From contig OX104122.1 of the NCBI GenBank assembly GCA_944474755.1, forward strand, positions 17,122,641 through 17,186,640: a stretch of 64,000 nucleotides of DNA, written 5' to 3'. The position numbers and the translations under genes are program-made. The first letter of the stretch is position 1; every line of letters starts with the position of its first letter. Source of the DNA: Limnoperna fortunei (lineage: Eukaryota > Mollusca > Bivalvia > Mytilida > Modiolidae). This document shows positions 43,306 to 57,147 of this stretch, one piece after another. The notes beneath the pieces are model-generated. The model saw only the letters and a program-made list of their open reading frames with translations, had not been told where the DNA came from and did not search any database.

Positions 43306-44290
43306 TCCCCATGTCAGGTTCAAACTCACAACCAATGAGATCAAAAGTTTCAACACTTTCGACCACTAGCTAAATGATCGCACGGTGTAACTGCGACAAT
43401 TTTACGGTTACTCAAACCAGTACAGGGGCATTCGATTGAAAAGAAAAATACATATAGCAGTTTATTGTTTGAAAAAACACGTTTTCTTGGATCAACGATC
43501 GTCGTTGCTATCTTATACAAATAACTCCGTGCACAATTTCTGTTTTGGTTTATTTAATAATAGTTCTAATAGAAGATTATCCTACTAGTTTCACGTTGTT
43601 TGTCTGTCTTCATTTTTTTAAATAAGAGCGAAAGGTAAATATGCCGAGCAGCAGAAAAATGTCAAAGTTTTGAAAAGTCTTTAATGATTTATAATTGCTT
43701 TCAAGATGCCGTTAGATCGATGAGTGTATACATAATCATTAGCACTCAAAAGTGATCATTTAAAAATGTTGAAGGTGTGAGAGAGTGGCTATTTGTGTAA
43801 TTAAAATATCTCTTACATTCGATTCATACAGTATCAAAACACCATTTATAAGGTTTATAAACTTTAAAGACATTTGGTAGTGTCTAAATATTGACAAAAA
43901 GACGATTGTTTGTTCAGCTCGATGGAAGCGCTTATGATCGAACCCATGTCATTGTTCATTTCAATTGAAAGATGTTCATTTCGCAAAGTTTGTTTACAAC
44001 GATTACAATGGGAATAAACATTAACTGTCTTTGAGTAAATAGAAAAAGAAATGATGTGAACTTTTCACATTTCTTTCTACTTATGCCGGCTTAAGAAATT
44101 AAACAAGTGTTATTATGGAGAAGTATCATTTTAGGAATATTTCTATTATACGTGATATATATATAATTATTTGTCGTGAATTTCACCAAGTTTTACCTAA
44201 AATAAAGATTATATTCTAAGCTACCCTACCGTTGATACAGCTTCTTTCTTTCCAGATGAATATATCAGAACTATTTTAATTCTCTTGTGT
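43306..44290. other. unique DNA
   Basis: No gene or element recognised. Confidence 0.45.
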
Positions 44291-45200
44291 AATGTACTTA
44301 ACTCCAGAAAGTGTGTCAGTATCTGTACTGACGACCTACAAGAAGTGTGTCAAAATCTGTACTTACCTCCAAGAAAGTGTGTCAGTATCTGTACTGACGA
44401 CCTACAAGAAGTGTGTCAGTATCTGTACTTACCTCCAAGAAAGTGTGTCAGTATATGTACTGAAGACCTACAAGAAGTGTGTCAAAATCTCTACTTAACT
44501 CTGGAGAGTGTGTCAAAATCTATACTTTCTTTCGGAGAGTGTTTCAAAACCTGTACTGAATTCAAAGCTATGACAATCAGTATGGCACTTGAATAGTGTG
44601 TCAAAATTTAGAGAGTATGTCAAAATCTATACCTACCTCCAGAGAGTGTGTCAAAATCCGTACTTATTTGACAGTGTATCGAAATCTATAATGAACTCAA
44701 AAGAGTGTGTCAAAGTCTTTACCTCTGGAGAGTGTGTCAAAATCTATATTTACTTCCCGAAAGTGTGTCAAAATATGTACTGAATTCAAGACAGTGTGAC
44801 AATCTGTACTGACCTCAGGAGAGTGTGAAGAGTGTCAAATGTGCAAAAATCTATACTTACCTACAGAGAGGGTTAAAAATCGTACTTACCCACAAGGATT
44901 GTTTCAACATCTGTACTTGCGTCAGAGAGTGTCAAAATCTAAACCTTTCTACGGAGAGTGTGTCAAAACCCATACTGAATTGAAGACAATGTAACAATCT
45001 ATGCTTACCTCCGGAGTGTGTCAAAATCTCTACTTGCCTCCGGGTGTAAGGAACTTAAGAGTGTAAGGAACTTAAGAGTGTATCACGTCGGTACTGGCCT
45101 CCGTAGGGTGTGTCAAAATCTGTTCCGACCTCCCAACAGTATATCACTATACTCTAAGAGTCTCCAGTGTCAATTAAGTCCACAGAAAGTGTTATTTGAA
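44291..45200 (+). repeat. 31/35-bp minisatellite
   Basis: About 28 units around AGTGTGTCAAAATCTGTACT. At the 5' end 35-bp (GACGACCTACAAG) and 31-bp (TTACCTCCAAG) units alternate as 66-bp dimers; from 44490 on units are monomeric and increasingly diverged. Confidence 0.93.
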
Positions 45201-46130
45201 CGGTGCCGTACATCGTGATTGGATTCTTTAATGGAATGTTTTTTTATCTACAGATGATGAATATTGGCATACATTGGCGGTTGAATGTTATATAGAGGAT
45301 TATAATCTTTTAAAGATGCGGTTAATATTTACTGGCAATATTAGTGGAGCCGTGTCTTTCTTGCTGTTTGTTTTTTAGATAGTGGGTTTTGGGCATTTGT
45401 GAGATCAAGATTAACATTAATTGTTCGACGTCATGAAGTAGCATGTATAGTAATACAGTAATTTTTTACGTTTTTCTCGGCTAAAGAAAATCAACCAGAT
45501 ACGTTCAATTCTTACAAATTTAAAACCGATGACTTTATTTTCTGTTCAGTTTTAGTCAAGTAAAGAAAAATTTATGTTCGTATGTTAAAGATAATCATTA
45601 TGAGACAGTTAACGTTCGAAATTATGTCAATTTACGATGTAATAATTCATGAACGGATTCTTGGTTCTGTTCCTTCTGTATACTAACTTTTAATTAAGTG
45701 TTGCGAAATAATTATTTTATTTATTCGTACATGTAACAATTTATTTGTAAGGCTTTATATGTTTACATTTTTGAGAAACAGGAAATCGTATCATTTACCT
45801 TAAAATTATTTTTGGCTATTTGATAAAAACGAACCTAAAGTAAAACATGGCATTGTATCCCACCCCAGAGGGATAATTCATGTATAATGCAAAATATTAT
45901 CTTTTAATCCTACAATATTACAAGATAATCCCTTTCTTATACATATAACGTATGTGTCTCGTTAATCCGAGAGTTTTATCCATATTTTACCTACATATAT
46001 ATTATACAGTTATTTAAACCTCGCCTATCATTATCAAAGACCTCTATATGATTGTATTATTAATTCTCTTTAATTGCTTATATTGACACGAAGGAAAGTG
46101 TTCTCAGTTTAATATCAATTTTTTGATACA
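45201..46130. other. unique DNA upstream of the candidate promoter
   Basis: AT-rich, no exon recognised. Confidence 0.4.
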
Positions 46131-46134
46131 CAAA

Positions 46135-46144
46135 GCGCATGCGT
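46135..46144. promoter_or_regulatory. NRF1-like palindrome GCGCATGCGT
   Basis: GCGCATGCGT resembles the NRF1-type site found in animal promoters; it lies 89 bp before a candidate start codon in otherwise AT-rich DNA. Single-site evidence only. Confidence 0.25.
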
Positions 46145-46232
46145 CCCAGGTGAGAGTTAATCTTTGCTTATTTGTGTATTGTCTTGTTTGAAGTGTTGAT
46201 GACAGCTTCGTTAAACATCAAAGACTCGCACC

Positions 46233-46269
46233 ATGAGATCCAAGTCTAAAGCACGAAAACTGACACACG
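46233..46269 (+). CDS. possible first coding exon (basic N-terminus)
   Basis: ATG in a good context (CACCATGA) opens twelve codons, MRSKSKARKLTH, then a perfect donor G|GTAAGT (phase 1). The basic peptide could suit a nuclear or cytoplasmic protein. No following exon in matching phase was identified; the downstream DNA is minisatellite. Confidence 0.3.
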
Positions 46270-46782
46270 GTAAGTACTAACGCTTGCACGTATATTTTCT
46301 ACTATAAAAAGTTAGCGTTCAGTTTCACCATCATTTCTACCACCTGTTGTCACGATGCTCAAGATTTGTAGTTATTTCCTAATTTGTGAAATATAAGTTA
46401 AATGTCGATATTTACTTCGACCATTTAGTTGATATTTTGTATGTTGACATTGAAACAAGTCGAATATAATATGAGTCCATCAAAGAAGTCCCCCCACCCC
46501 TACTTAACACACAGACACTGATTATTCCCACATATCAGTTGGATATAAAAAGTGCAATCTTTTGGAGTCGAATGTACGAATGGTCTTTTGCTGTGTCTGA
46601 ATAAAGTTTTTTTAAACTTTGAAATAAAATTATACCACGTATTCGCAGTTTATAAGCCGTTTGTTAGCATGTAGCCTTATTTATGTAGCAATACACCGGC
46701 ATATCCACGAGGACGTCTCAGTCTTAATTCACGTGTTAATATATAGCTTAAATACTGCTTACATATAGCTAACATAAAAATG

Positions 46783-47548
46783 AGATGGCCGACATATAAC
46801 TGACTTATGGCTGACATACAATTGACCTATGGCGGACATACAATTGACTTATGGCTGATATACAACTGACTTATGGCTGATATACAATTGACCTATGGCG
46901 GACATACAATTGACTTATGGCTGATATACAATTGACTTATGGCTGACATACAACTGACTTATTGCTGACATACAATTGACCTATGGCGGACATACAATTG
47001 ACTTATGGCTGATATACAATTGACTTATGGCTGATATACAATTGACCTATGGCGGACATACAATTGACTTATGGCTGATATACAATTGACTTATGGCTGA
47101 CATACAACTGACTTATTGCTGACATACAATTGACCTATGGCGGACATACAATTGACTTATGGCTGATATACAATTGACTTATGGCTGATATACAACTGAC
47201 TTATGGCTGACATACAATTGACCTATGGCGGACATACAATTGACTTATGGCTGATATACAATTGACTTATGGCTGACATACAACTGACTTATTGCTGACA
47301 TACAACTGACTTATGGCTGACATACAACTGACTTATGGCTGACATACAATTGACTTATGGATGACATACAACTGACTTATGGCTGACATACAACTGACTT
47401 ATGGCTGATATACAACTGACTTATGGCTGACATACAATAGACTTATGGCTGACATACAACTGACTTATGGCTGACATACAATTGACTTATGGCTGACATA
47501 CAACTGACTTATGGTTGACATACAATTGACTTATGGCTGACATAAACT
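46783..47548 (+). repeat. 22-bp minisatellite, about 35 units
   Basis: Units around GACATACAATTGACTTATGG with CTGATA/CTGACA and GGCGGACA variants in repeating multi-unit patterns, notably blocks of about 132 bp between 46860 and 47260. Abuts the next array directly. Confidence 0.96.
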
Positions 47549-48545
47549 GTTGTAAACTGCTCACCGTCTAAGTGGATTGATGACATCTGCTCGCCGTCTA
47601 AGCTGACTGATGTAAACTGCTCACCGTCTAAGTGGATTGATCACAACTGCTCGCCGCCTAAGTGGATTGATATAAACTGCTCGCCGTCTAAGTGAATTGA
47701 TCACAACTGTTCGCCATTTAAGTGGATTGATGGTAACTGCTCGCCGTCTTTGTGGATTGATTGTAACTGCTCGCCGTCTAATTAAGTGGATTGATGTAAA
47801 CTGCTCACCGTCTAAGTGGATTTATGACAACTGCTCATCGTCTAAGTGGATTGATGACATCTGCTCGCCGTCTAAGCGGTCTGATGTTAACTGCTCACAG
47901 TCTAAGTGGATTGATGACAACTGCTCGCCGCCTAAGTGGATTGATGTAAACCGCTCGCCGTCTAAGTGAATTGATCACAACTGCTCGCCGACTAAGTGGA
48001 TTTATGACAACTGCTCGCCGTCTAAGTGGGTTGTTGTAAGCTGCTTGCCGTCTAAGTGGATTGTTGTAAACTGCTCGCCGTTTAACTGGATTGATGTAAA
48101 CTGCTCACCGTCGAAGTGGATTGATGACAACTGCTCGCCGTCTAAGTGGATTGATGGTAACTGCTCGCCGTCTTAATGATGTGATGTAAACTGCACGCTG
48201 TCTAAGTGGATTTATTAAAACTGCTCGCCGTCTAAGTCGGTTGTTGTAACTTGCTCACCGTCTACGTGGATTGTTGTAAACTGCTGACTATCTAAGTGGA
48301 TTGTTGTAAACTGCTCGCCTTAATGTGGGTTGATGCCTACCGCTGATTGCCTAAGTGGATTGATGACAACTGTTTTTCACCTATGTTAATCTTTGACAAA
48401 TGCTCATCGTCTACTTGGATTGATGGCAATTACGAATCTCCTCGGTGGATTGATCACAACTGCGAATCCTCAGTGGATTGACGATAATTGCGAATCTTCT
48501 CGATGGATTGGTTGCGAATCGCTTTGGTGAATTCATGACAAATAT
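47549..48545 (+). repeat. 30-bp minisatellite, about 33 units
   Basis: Units around AAGTGGATTGATGACAACTG followed by CTCGCCGTCT, diverging after 48300. It starts exactly where the 22-bp array ends, with no unique DNA between. Confidence 0.95.
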
Positions 48546-50579
48546 TTACCGCCTATAAGGATTAATAAGTATACCCACACATATGGCGCAATTATGTTCG
48601 GGAATTGTATATTGACAATTGATATAAATTATCTAATGTTTTACTTGCTAATACATAACAGGTGCTTTATGCAACAAAGTATGAGATGAAAAGAATAGAC
48701 ACCTCCTAATATTTCTAGTTACGTCCTGATCAGAGGTTCATACCCGTCATTCTCGTATATTCAATTTCTAGTATAGCATTTAAAATTTCTTTAACATTTT
48801 TTTACTTAAAAGATATATTCTCATTAACTCTATATTTGTGTGGTGACTCATTGGTGTAACTATTTACTTATTGTTGTAATTCTTCACCTACAAATAATCT
48901 TACATTCATCCAGCGGAGTACAAACATGTATCATCAGATTTTAATGACAATTGGCATGTTGTCCTGTTCATAAGTAAATCGGCTTGAACTGATATGAGTC
49001 AAAATGGCGTGTTATATTTATATTACCTTTCTCGATTTCCTTTAATCAAGTTATGAACAACAACATTGTATTGTTTATGGTTCAAAAGATAGAGAAGATA
49101 ACAATATCTGTATTTGATCCGGGTATCTTGCCAATTTAATTTGCAATTACCATATGAGAGTGAAATTCGTTAAAATCACCACAGTCATTCCTCATAGTGG
49201 TTGCTTATGTTATACAGTAAACGATGTATACAAGTTATCAAACTCAACCAATAGCCGATATATGTAAATAATGTTTTCAAGCATCTTTTTAAATTTTTTT
49301 ATTCATATCGCTATGAAAGTGTTTTTTTTATATTTAAATTTAGCTATGCAGACAAAAATATAAAACAAATCAGCTGTCGTAAAATTATATGAAACTACGA
49401 AACAAAATACTTGCATACTTATGGTTATCCATATCGTTCTAAAATCTTCATTTAAATGTAAGATTAACTTTTATCTTTATTAGTTTAGTCATTGCATTCT
49501 TACCCATTAACCCCTTTGGTCATTTCTTGCCAAAACAAGTTCTGTAGTGGACAATGATTACAAAGATCCTCTATTTGTACAGAAGGTTTCTTCAATGGCT
49601 TTCATTTTATTTTGGCATCTCGATGATAATGCACACGAAAGAATAGGATCTTTATGGGGCTTAGTTTACACTCAAATATTTATCTTAGTTCTATTGTACA
49701 ATGACACTCTTTAGTAATATTTGTTTGTGCCATGGATAGTGCCTAAGTCTTAGTAAAAACAAAATTTAATGGATCCATCTAAAGAGGAGCATTTCTCGCA
49801 TGTAATTCCAAAAACAAAATATCTTCAATTAGGTGTTACATTAAAAACCAAGGACTTGTTATGATAGGTGACTTCAATGAGGTTTGGATTTAGGAAAATC
49901 CGCTATAACATCACGTTAAATTATACTGTTTACGGGGTTAAGTAGCCCGTATGACACGTCGTCGGTCATCGCTAAACAAATACAACAAAAATTGGTAGAT
50001 AATTATTAAATGGACGGTATTGTTCAATTTTTAACGCGTTTCATGTGTGAAAATTCTATTTTATAGTTTCGTTAATTCTTACTGTTTGCTTTTGATTGTA
50101 TTTTTCGCTCCCTTGTCCAAGTTGAGCAAATATTTTGAGTGATTGTCACTAACTATTTATTTTAACGGTTATAATGAGTAATGCTGTCTGAGTACTATGT
50201 GCTGTATTAGTACTGTTGGATAGAAATGCGTTGTTCTCTAATTTAAAATATTTCCTAATACTTTTGAGTTATTTGGAAAAAATACTGACACCAAAAAAAT
50301 TAATTTGGTCAAATAAAAATTCTTAACAGAAAAATGCTGACAAAATATTTTTTAAATGTAATTTATTTATTATAACGAACTTTTAAATAACGAACACTGA
50401 AAAGAAAATTGAAATTCCTCTGATAACAAAACAATAAATAAACTGATTATTTTGTAATCTGTTACTTATCTTCCTAATCATCTTTAATCAGATTATCTGC
50501 CCTTAAACAGATAATCCAGTCAAAACTGTGTATCTATTAAAATCACCGCGGAGATAATTCTTAATCTTATAATCATATC
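48546..50579. other. unique DNA, no supported gene
   Basis: About 2 kb of AT-rich sequence without exon, splice-bounded frame or transposon motif that I could recognise. Confidence 0.4.
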
Positions 50580-52055
50580 TATATTAGAGGTACGCAACAG
50601 GAGCTGTTCATAGCTATTTTAGAGGTACACTACATGGTTTGTTTATATCTATGTTAGACTTATGTTGCAAAGACTGTTCCTATCTATATGAAGGGTATGT
50701 TACATGGCTGTTCCTATCTATATAAAGGGTATGTTACATGGCTGTTCATATCTTTATTAAGGGTATGTTACATGGACTGTTCCTATCTATATAAAGGGTA
50801 TGTTACAGGGGCTGTTCCTATCTATAGTAAGGGTAGGTTACAGGGGCTGTTCCTATCTATATTAAGGGTATGTTACAGGGGCTGTTCCTATCTATATAAA
50901 GGGTATGTTACAGGGGCTGTTCCTATCTATATTAAGGGTATGTTACAGGGGCTGTTCCTATCTATATAAAGGGTATGTTACAGGGGCTGTTCCTATCTAT
51001 ATAAAAGGTATGTTACATGGCTGTTCCTTTCTATATAAAGGGTATGTTACAGGGGCTGTTCCTATCTATAGTAAGGGTAGGTTACAGGGGCTGTTCCTAT
51101 CTATATAAAGGGTATGTTACAGTGGATGTTCCTATCTATATTAAGGGTATGTTACATGGCTGTTCCTATCTATATAAAAGGTATGTTACATGGGCTGTTC
51201 CTATCTATATGAAGGGTATGTTACATGGGCTGTTCCTATCTATATAAAGGGATGTTACATGGACTGTTCCTATCTATATTAAGGGTATGTTACATGGCTG
51301 TTCCTATCTATATTAAGGGTATGTTACATGGCTGTTCCTATCTATATAAAAGGTATGTTACATGGGCTGTTCCTATCTATATGAAGGGTATGTTACATGG
51401 GCTGTTCCTATCTATATAAAGGGTATGTTACATGGACTGTTCCTATCTATATAAAGGGTATGTTACAGTGGCTGTTCCTATCTATATAAAGGGTATATTA
51501 CAGTGGCTGTTCCTATCTATATAAAAGGTATGTTACATGGCTGTTCCTATCTATGTAAAGGGTATGTTACAGGGGCTGTTCCTATCTATAGTAAGGGTAG
51601 GTTACAGGGGCTGTTCCTATCTATATAAAGGGTATGTTACATGGCTGTTCCTATCTATAGTAAGGGTATGTTACATGGGCTGTTCCTATCTATATTAAGG
51701 GTATGTTACATGGCTGTTCCTATCTATAGTAAGGGTATGTTACAGGGCTGTTCCTATCTATATTAAGGGTATGTTACATGGCTGTTCCTATCTATATAAA
51801 GGGTATGTTACATGGACTGTTCATATTCATATTAGAGGTATGTAACAGTGACTGTTCATATTCATATTAGAGGTATGTTACAGGGACTGTTCATATTCAT
51901 ATGAGAGGTATGTTACAGGGACGTTTCATATCTATATATGGGGTATTTTACAAGGACGGTTCGTATCTATATACGAGGTTTCTCTACCGGGACTGTCCGT
52001 ATCTATATTAGGAGTATGCTACAGGGACTGTTCATATCAATATAAAGGGTATCTT
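50580..52055 (+). repeat. 34/35-bp minisatellite, about 42 units
   Basis: Units around GGCTGTTCCTATCTATATAA and GGGTATGTTACA, with AGGGGCTG (35 bp) or ATGGCTG (34 bp) forms. Edges are diverged. Short frames translating CSYLYKGYVTG-type repeats are artefacts. Confidence 0.96.
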
Positions 52056-52888
52056 TACATATATAGTAAAATTAACTGTGCATTCGCATTATTCAAATAT
52101 AAACTGTTATAATATCAAGAAAACATATCGCAAAACACGTTAAATTTAGATACATATATATTTAAACCCCATACTGGACATCTTTACTATAATCTCTGAC
52201 AATTGTCGTAATATTATTTTAATCCACTGTTCATTTCTAATACCATAATCATTTTAATCTATTTTGCGCGTGTTTGGAATTGTTTAATAGTACCAAAGAT
52301 TTTGTGTATTGCTTCGAAACCTCAAAAGGATTACCATTTAAGTGTCATCCATATAATAACCCGTTTGACCTTCAGTGAAAGGATTAAAAGTGAAAACCAG
52401 ATTAACGTAACTGAATCTATTTTATACAAAATATCAGTTTAAATGCATTTTTCTCACGCATTTGCATTTTAGAGATGAATATGAATCACCATTTGTAATT
52501 CATATTACAAAATTGTTTATTTGAAAAATATTCTCTTTGATACATAAGTGTTAATAGGCAGAGATATAGTTGTCTGTTATTGACATACGATATATTATAA
52601 AATACGGTTATGACATAGTGGATTGGAGATCATCGGATTCTGACTTAAACAAGATACATGTTTTTATAAGGAAAACGTTAACATTTTTATCGTCTTTTCT
52701 TAAAGATATCTGTTTCTTTTAATAAAATAATCCTACCGTGTCTGCTAAAAAATAATCCTACAAGTCTTTTTTGACAAATTTTATTAATCCCTTATCAGAA
52801 TTATTTTTAGAAATTATTGGGCTTTTACATGTTTTTACAAAACCATATACCCGGGCGTTGCTAAGTCATATACCCGTCTCATGTTTAC
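52056..52888. other. AT-rich unique DNA
   Basis: Nothing recognised. Confidence 0.45.
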
Positions 52889-53245
52889 GCTGAATTGGTG
52901 TTGTCGTATGGGGTACTACAAAAATGTACCTCGGGTACACAATTGTATATTAAAATGTACCTCGGGTAAATACTTGTATACAAAATGTTTTTGTTTTGGC
53001 GAGAAATTGTAAGAAGACAAATTCAGCGTAAGTGATCTCCATTTAGAACTATTTTACGAATCGGTTGCGTCGCGATACGTCACGTGAAAACAAGCTCACT
53101 GCCAACGATATTTTGATCTGGGATACTCTAAATTTACTCAGGGTACAATTTCTCGTCAAAACAAACGTCGAGGTACATTTCGGTATACAACTATGTACCC
53201 GAGGTACATTTTTGTAGTACCCCATGCGACAAAGACCAAATCAGC
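52889..53245. mobile_element. 357-bp element with terminal inverted repeats over 100 bp
   Basis: The left end, GCTGAATTGGTGTTGTCG, and the complement of the right end, GCTGATTTGGTCTTTGTCG, align. Next comes TGGGGTACTACAAAAATGTA with CCTCGGGTAC in both arms, then a second TGTACCTCG block and GAGAAATTGTA. The loop (about 53010-53140) is non-coding. MITE or foldback; no clear target duplication. Confidence 0.78.
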
Positions 53246-53527
53246 CTTTTTAACTGTTAGTTACTTTGAAGTACCTAAGATGCGTTCATATTGGAAATGG
53301 TTTTTTGGCTTGCTTTGTATATATACAGGATAATGAAATCTAGAACATAGGGTCCAAATATTTTCAATAGAAAAAGTCATATAGTTTGACATCGCCCATT
53401 GATGACTTCTCTACTAATAACAATCGGCGCCAAAATTATATTGGTCTACATTAACTTGAATCCAACATAAAAACCTGTTATTTTTCGAGAACATTTTTCT
53501 AATAATTTCAATATTTTTTTAAGCAAG

Positions 53528-53650
53528 ACAACGTTACTTAACGTCAGCAATTGCGATGCCAAACTACCTAAAATCCATCATTTCAGACTAAAATTCGTTA
53601 AACACACGTACGTGTTCCTAACCGTAGATATAGCATCCTTCATACTGCAG
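53528..53650 (+). CDS. possible internal exon
   Basis: TTTTTTTAAGCAAG precedes and CTGCAG|GTAAAG follows a 41-codon open frame (LLNVSNCDAKLPK ... TVDIASFILQ), phase 0 at both ends. The donor is good, the acceptor moderate. No partner exon was identified. Confidence 0.22.
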
Positions 53651-56600
53651 GTAAAGCACACAAATAATATAATCTAACTAAACAACAATTTTAAGGAACA
53701 AAATACAAATGTGCATGAAATACATATTTGACAGAATAAGATACTCTGACCGATGTGGACCTCATTTTTGCAGTTTCAGCGACTGCTTTATAAAGTCGCT
53801 ATCATGTAGTAAAAGTTCAATGTTTTGGGTTTAGAATATATCTAAATTACTGTTTTATGAGCAAACATGCGGGAAATTTCATTATTATGTTTACAATGTA
53901 TCCCATCCAGTACACATGGCTAGCAGTTACAATTCGATCCGCTAGTAACCCCCAGCTAGTGAGGTTATGATCCGATCTTCTATTGACGATAAAGTTAAGC
54001 TAACCATTTCTTATATGATTATATAAACCTCTTTTAAATGTTTGCTGGCTATCAGCAAATGTCAGCTCATTGTGCTTATTTGCCGAGGGAGACAGTGAAA
54101 ACCGGGACCTTCAACACAAAATGGCTAGGCCAGTGAGAACCTGGACCTTCAACAGACAACCTGGCTAGGCCAGTAAGAACCCTGAACTTTTGACAAACTG
54201 GCTAGGCTTGCCAATTAAATTTTGAGGACCTTGTCGAAGTAAGGATCTATGTGTTTGATAACGATGGTCAATAGTCAAGACGAATACTAGTACCTGCACC
54301 ACTCGGCCTTCGAGGCTCATAGACGAATACCCGCACCACCGGCCTTCGGGCTCACAATTGACTTATAATATTTGTTCGTTATTTTGGCAGCTAAACATCC
54401 TGCTCACCCACAGTTTTACAACGTTTGAGTCAACAGTATAATCATCCTTTACGGATGCATATTTAAACTGTATTTATTGAAATGTATGTAGCACTAACAA
54501 AGAAATAATTACACAAGTCCCGCTGTGGGTACTGTCTGTCTTTTAGAACATCCCAAGTATTAGTTAGGTATTGACACAGAACGATGAGTTTAAGTAGCAG
54601 GTTTGTTGATTTTATTGTCAGTTAAACTGTGAGATGAGTTGTTATCAGAATAGATTAATGTCTCATCAACCACAATGTCGATAAGTTATGGAGCTAGCAT
54701 TGCTATAAGAGGGTTTATGGCGGAATTATCGTTAATTTTTCAGTTAAAAACGATGATCATTCATAAGACATTTTATTTATTTTATTAAAATAATAAATGT
54801 ATGCATTATGGTAATGGAAATAAAAAATATAGAATTACATGTATAGTAATGATATATCGTATTATAGAATTATTTAAAAAAATATGTCGTTTTATAATTT
54901 AAAATGCTAATAATACACATTCTTACTTAAACAGTTAAAATAAATAGACACAACATATCTAATTAGTTTTTATTTATTTGAAACATCGTATATTCTTATA
55001 TCTGTCTCTGCTAAAGTCAACGCTGTTCAATCTGAGAACGCAACAACTATTTTGTCAAATGAAATTTCTTTTATCAACAATTAAAATACTTCGTGCGACG
55101 AATCACCGAAAAAGTAGTTTATTTACTTTCCTTACATAACACGTGAGGCTGTAAGTGGGAAAACTTGATTACTTTGTGGAAAATTTAAAGCAAAATGTTT
55201 ATCTTTATTAATTAAAACCATAATTAAAAATAAGTTTTTTAAATATTTTTTTATTGTTTTTTTTTTATAAAAAACAACTTCCTCAGAAACAGTAATTAAG
55301 CGATCAAACACACAACAAAGTAGAACCATTCTAAACAGAGAGTGATGATGACACGCTGTGATGTCATTTAAGATCTAAAAAACCGATGAGATAAAAACAT
55401 ACATTTGAAAACACCATGAAACGACCACAAAAATTAAAGTCATCCTGTTTTCTTATTGAGAAAATGAAATTAATAACAACCATCTGTCTCACAGATAAGA
55501 AAGATGTGAGAACTTCAGGCAAAATAGGTTCTCATCAACACATTTGACCTTAGAATATATTAGCTGTTATGCGTGCTAAGATATATTTTATAATTGTACA
55601 TATGCTAGAATCGTAGACTTAACAAGTTATGCAGTGTTTTAACAAGCGAACAAATTAAGCATGTCAAAAAGCATCATGGTGAATAGTATGCATGCTATAG
55701 TATTTTGGATAAATTATCCGTGTTAAGACAGTTTGTTTACACCAATATCATTTAACGACTGTATAATAATAAGAAATGATTAATGAATGTGTGAAAAATT
55801 TAATATTAAATTTGTTGTTTAATTTAAATTGCGACATTGAGAGACTGTATAATTACAGGTACATATTAAACATACATGATCATATCTTGTCACTGACGAA
55901 ATACAATTTGTAGAACTTGTTGGCTTTGCAGAGACTTTATCAAGGCATGCGCTTCAGCTTCACCAATCTTTCATGCGAAATGGTATAGCGTAGGTCATAC
56001 ACACGGATACATCATACCTGTATTTGTGAGCTTTTGGTCAGATTTTTAATGTTTTCTTGTTTTTGGTCAGATTTTTCATGTTTTCTTGTTTTAACAGCAA
56101 TATTCTTACCATTTACTTTTAATTTTTCTCTGTAATTTCATTTTAAAATTCCAGCTGATAGATTATTTTGAAACTCTTAACATTTCTTCACGGCTTTGTA
56201 GCGACAAAAAATGTCAACAGTATGTCTGAAAAATATACCAATTTACTGGCCAAATTTCAAACTCCCTTTTCATCTACAAAATCAAAATATTTATCTAAAA
56301 TTATTTTTGCATACAAATCACAAGAACCATTTGAAATATTATTTTGAAACTGAAAATTAAACACTTTAGTTAAAAGACATTTTTACATCACAAAAATTAT
56401 TGCAATAGTATGATCATACCAATCGCATGATTTTCTGTTTTGAATATTTTTTCATATTTATGTAAAAATGACATGTTTTATTTGTATGAACTAAAATTCT
56501 ATTTAATATGGCGGGCATACAAGACTATTTGAGAGAAACATATTATTTCAAAGACCACTATTTAGCTGAAGTTAAACCGAGTGCTGAAGTTGGTGTTCTT

Positions 56601-56947
56601 TTTCCTTCTTTTCTGTGTACCTGTACATGAATTAGAGATGTCAAAAACTGTGAGAAAACACTGATTAAAGTGTGATCAGCATTGATTTTATTATCACTTT
56701 ATTTCACACTCGATTAGTTACAAATTACCAGTTAATTTGGAAATGACCATCCGTTTAATACGAGACATATTCAAATTAATTTGAGAACCACAATAACGAA
56801 TGATAACGTTTAAGTCTGTGATCAACAACAACTAAGTGTCGTTCTATGTCCGTATAACTTTGATAAAAACGTAGTTATTTAAGGTCTATCTTTAGATTTA
56901 CTAATTTGAAAAGACATGACACTACCCTTAATTTGTCTTTCTAGCAG
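53651..56947. other. mostly unique DNA with short local duplications
   Basis: 54092-54210 contains about three copies of a GG(A/G)CCTTCAACA..GGCTAGGCCAGT motif and 54275-54355 two copies of a CGAATAC..GCACCAC.CGGCCTTCG motif. No gene was recognised elsewhere; the minus frame 55132-55329 has no motif. Confidence 0.4.
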
Positions 56948-57089
56948 TTTAAGTAAATCTGATTTTAATGGTAGCAACCAGCTCATCAATTTTGTTTCGA
57001 ATAAAAAGGCTTCAGTGAAATTGACAACGTTGTATAAACCATTTGAAGGGCTTCCGTCTGATCTTCTTGCCAGAGGAACGAAATTGATG
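56948..57089 (+). CDS. possible penultimate exon of a surface protein
   Basis: The acceptor AATTTGTCTTTCTAGCAG and the donor ATG|GTATGT bound a 142-base frame (phase 2 in, 0 out) reading SKSDFNGSNQLINFVSNK to FEGLPSDLLARGTKLM. The opposite strand is also open here (56879-57133) but lacks good splice sites, so plus is preferred. No family recognised. Confidence 0.35.
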
Positions 57090-57147
57090 GTATGTTTTTG
57101 TAAGAATTTTATCTCCACCCCACAAAGAACCATACGATTTATTACAG

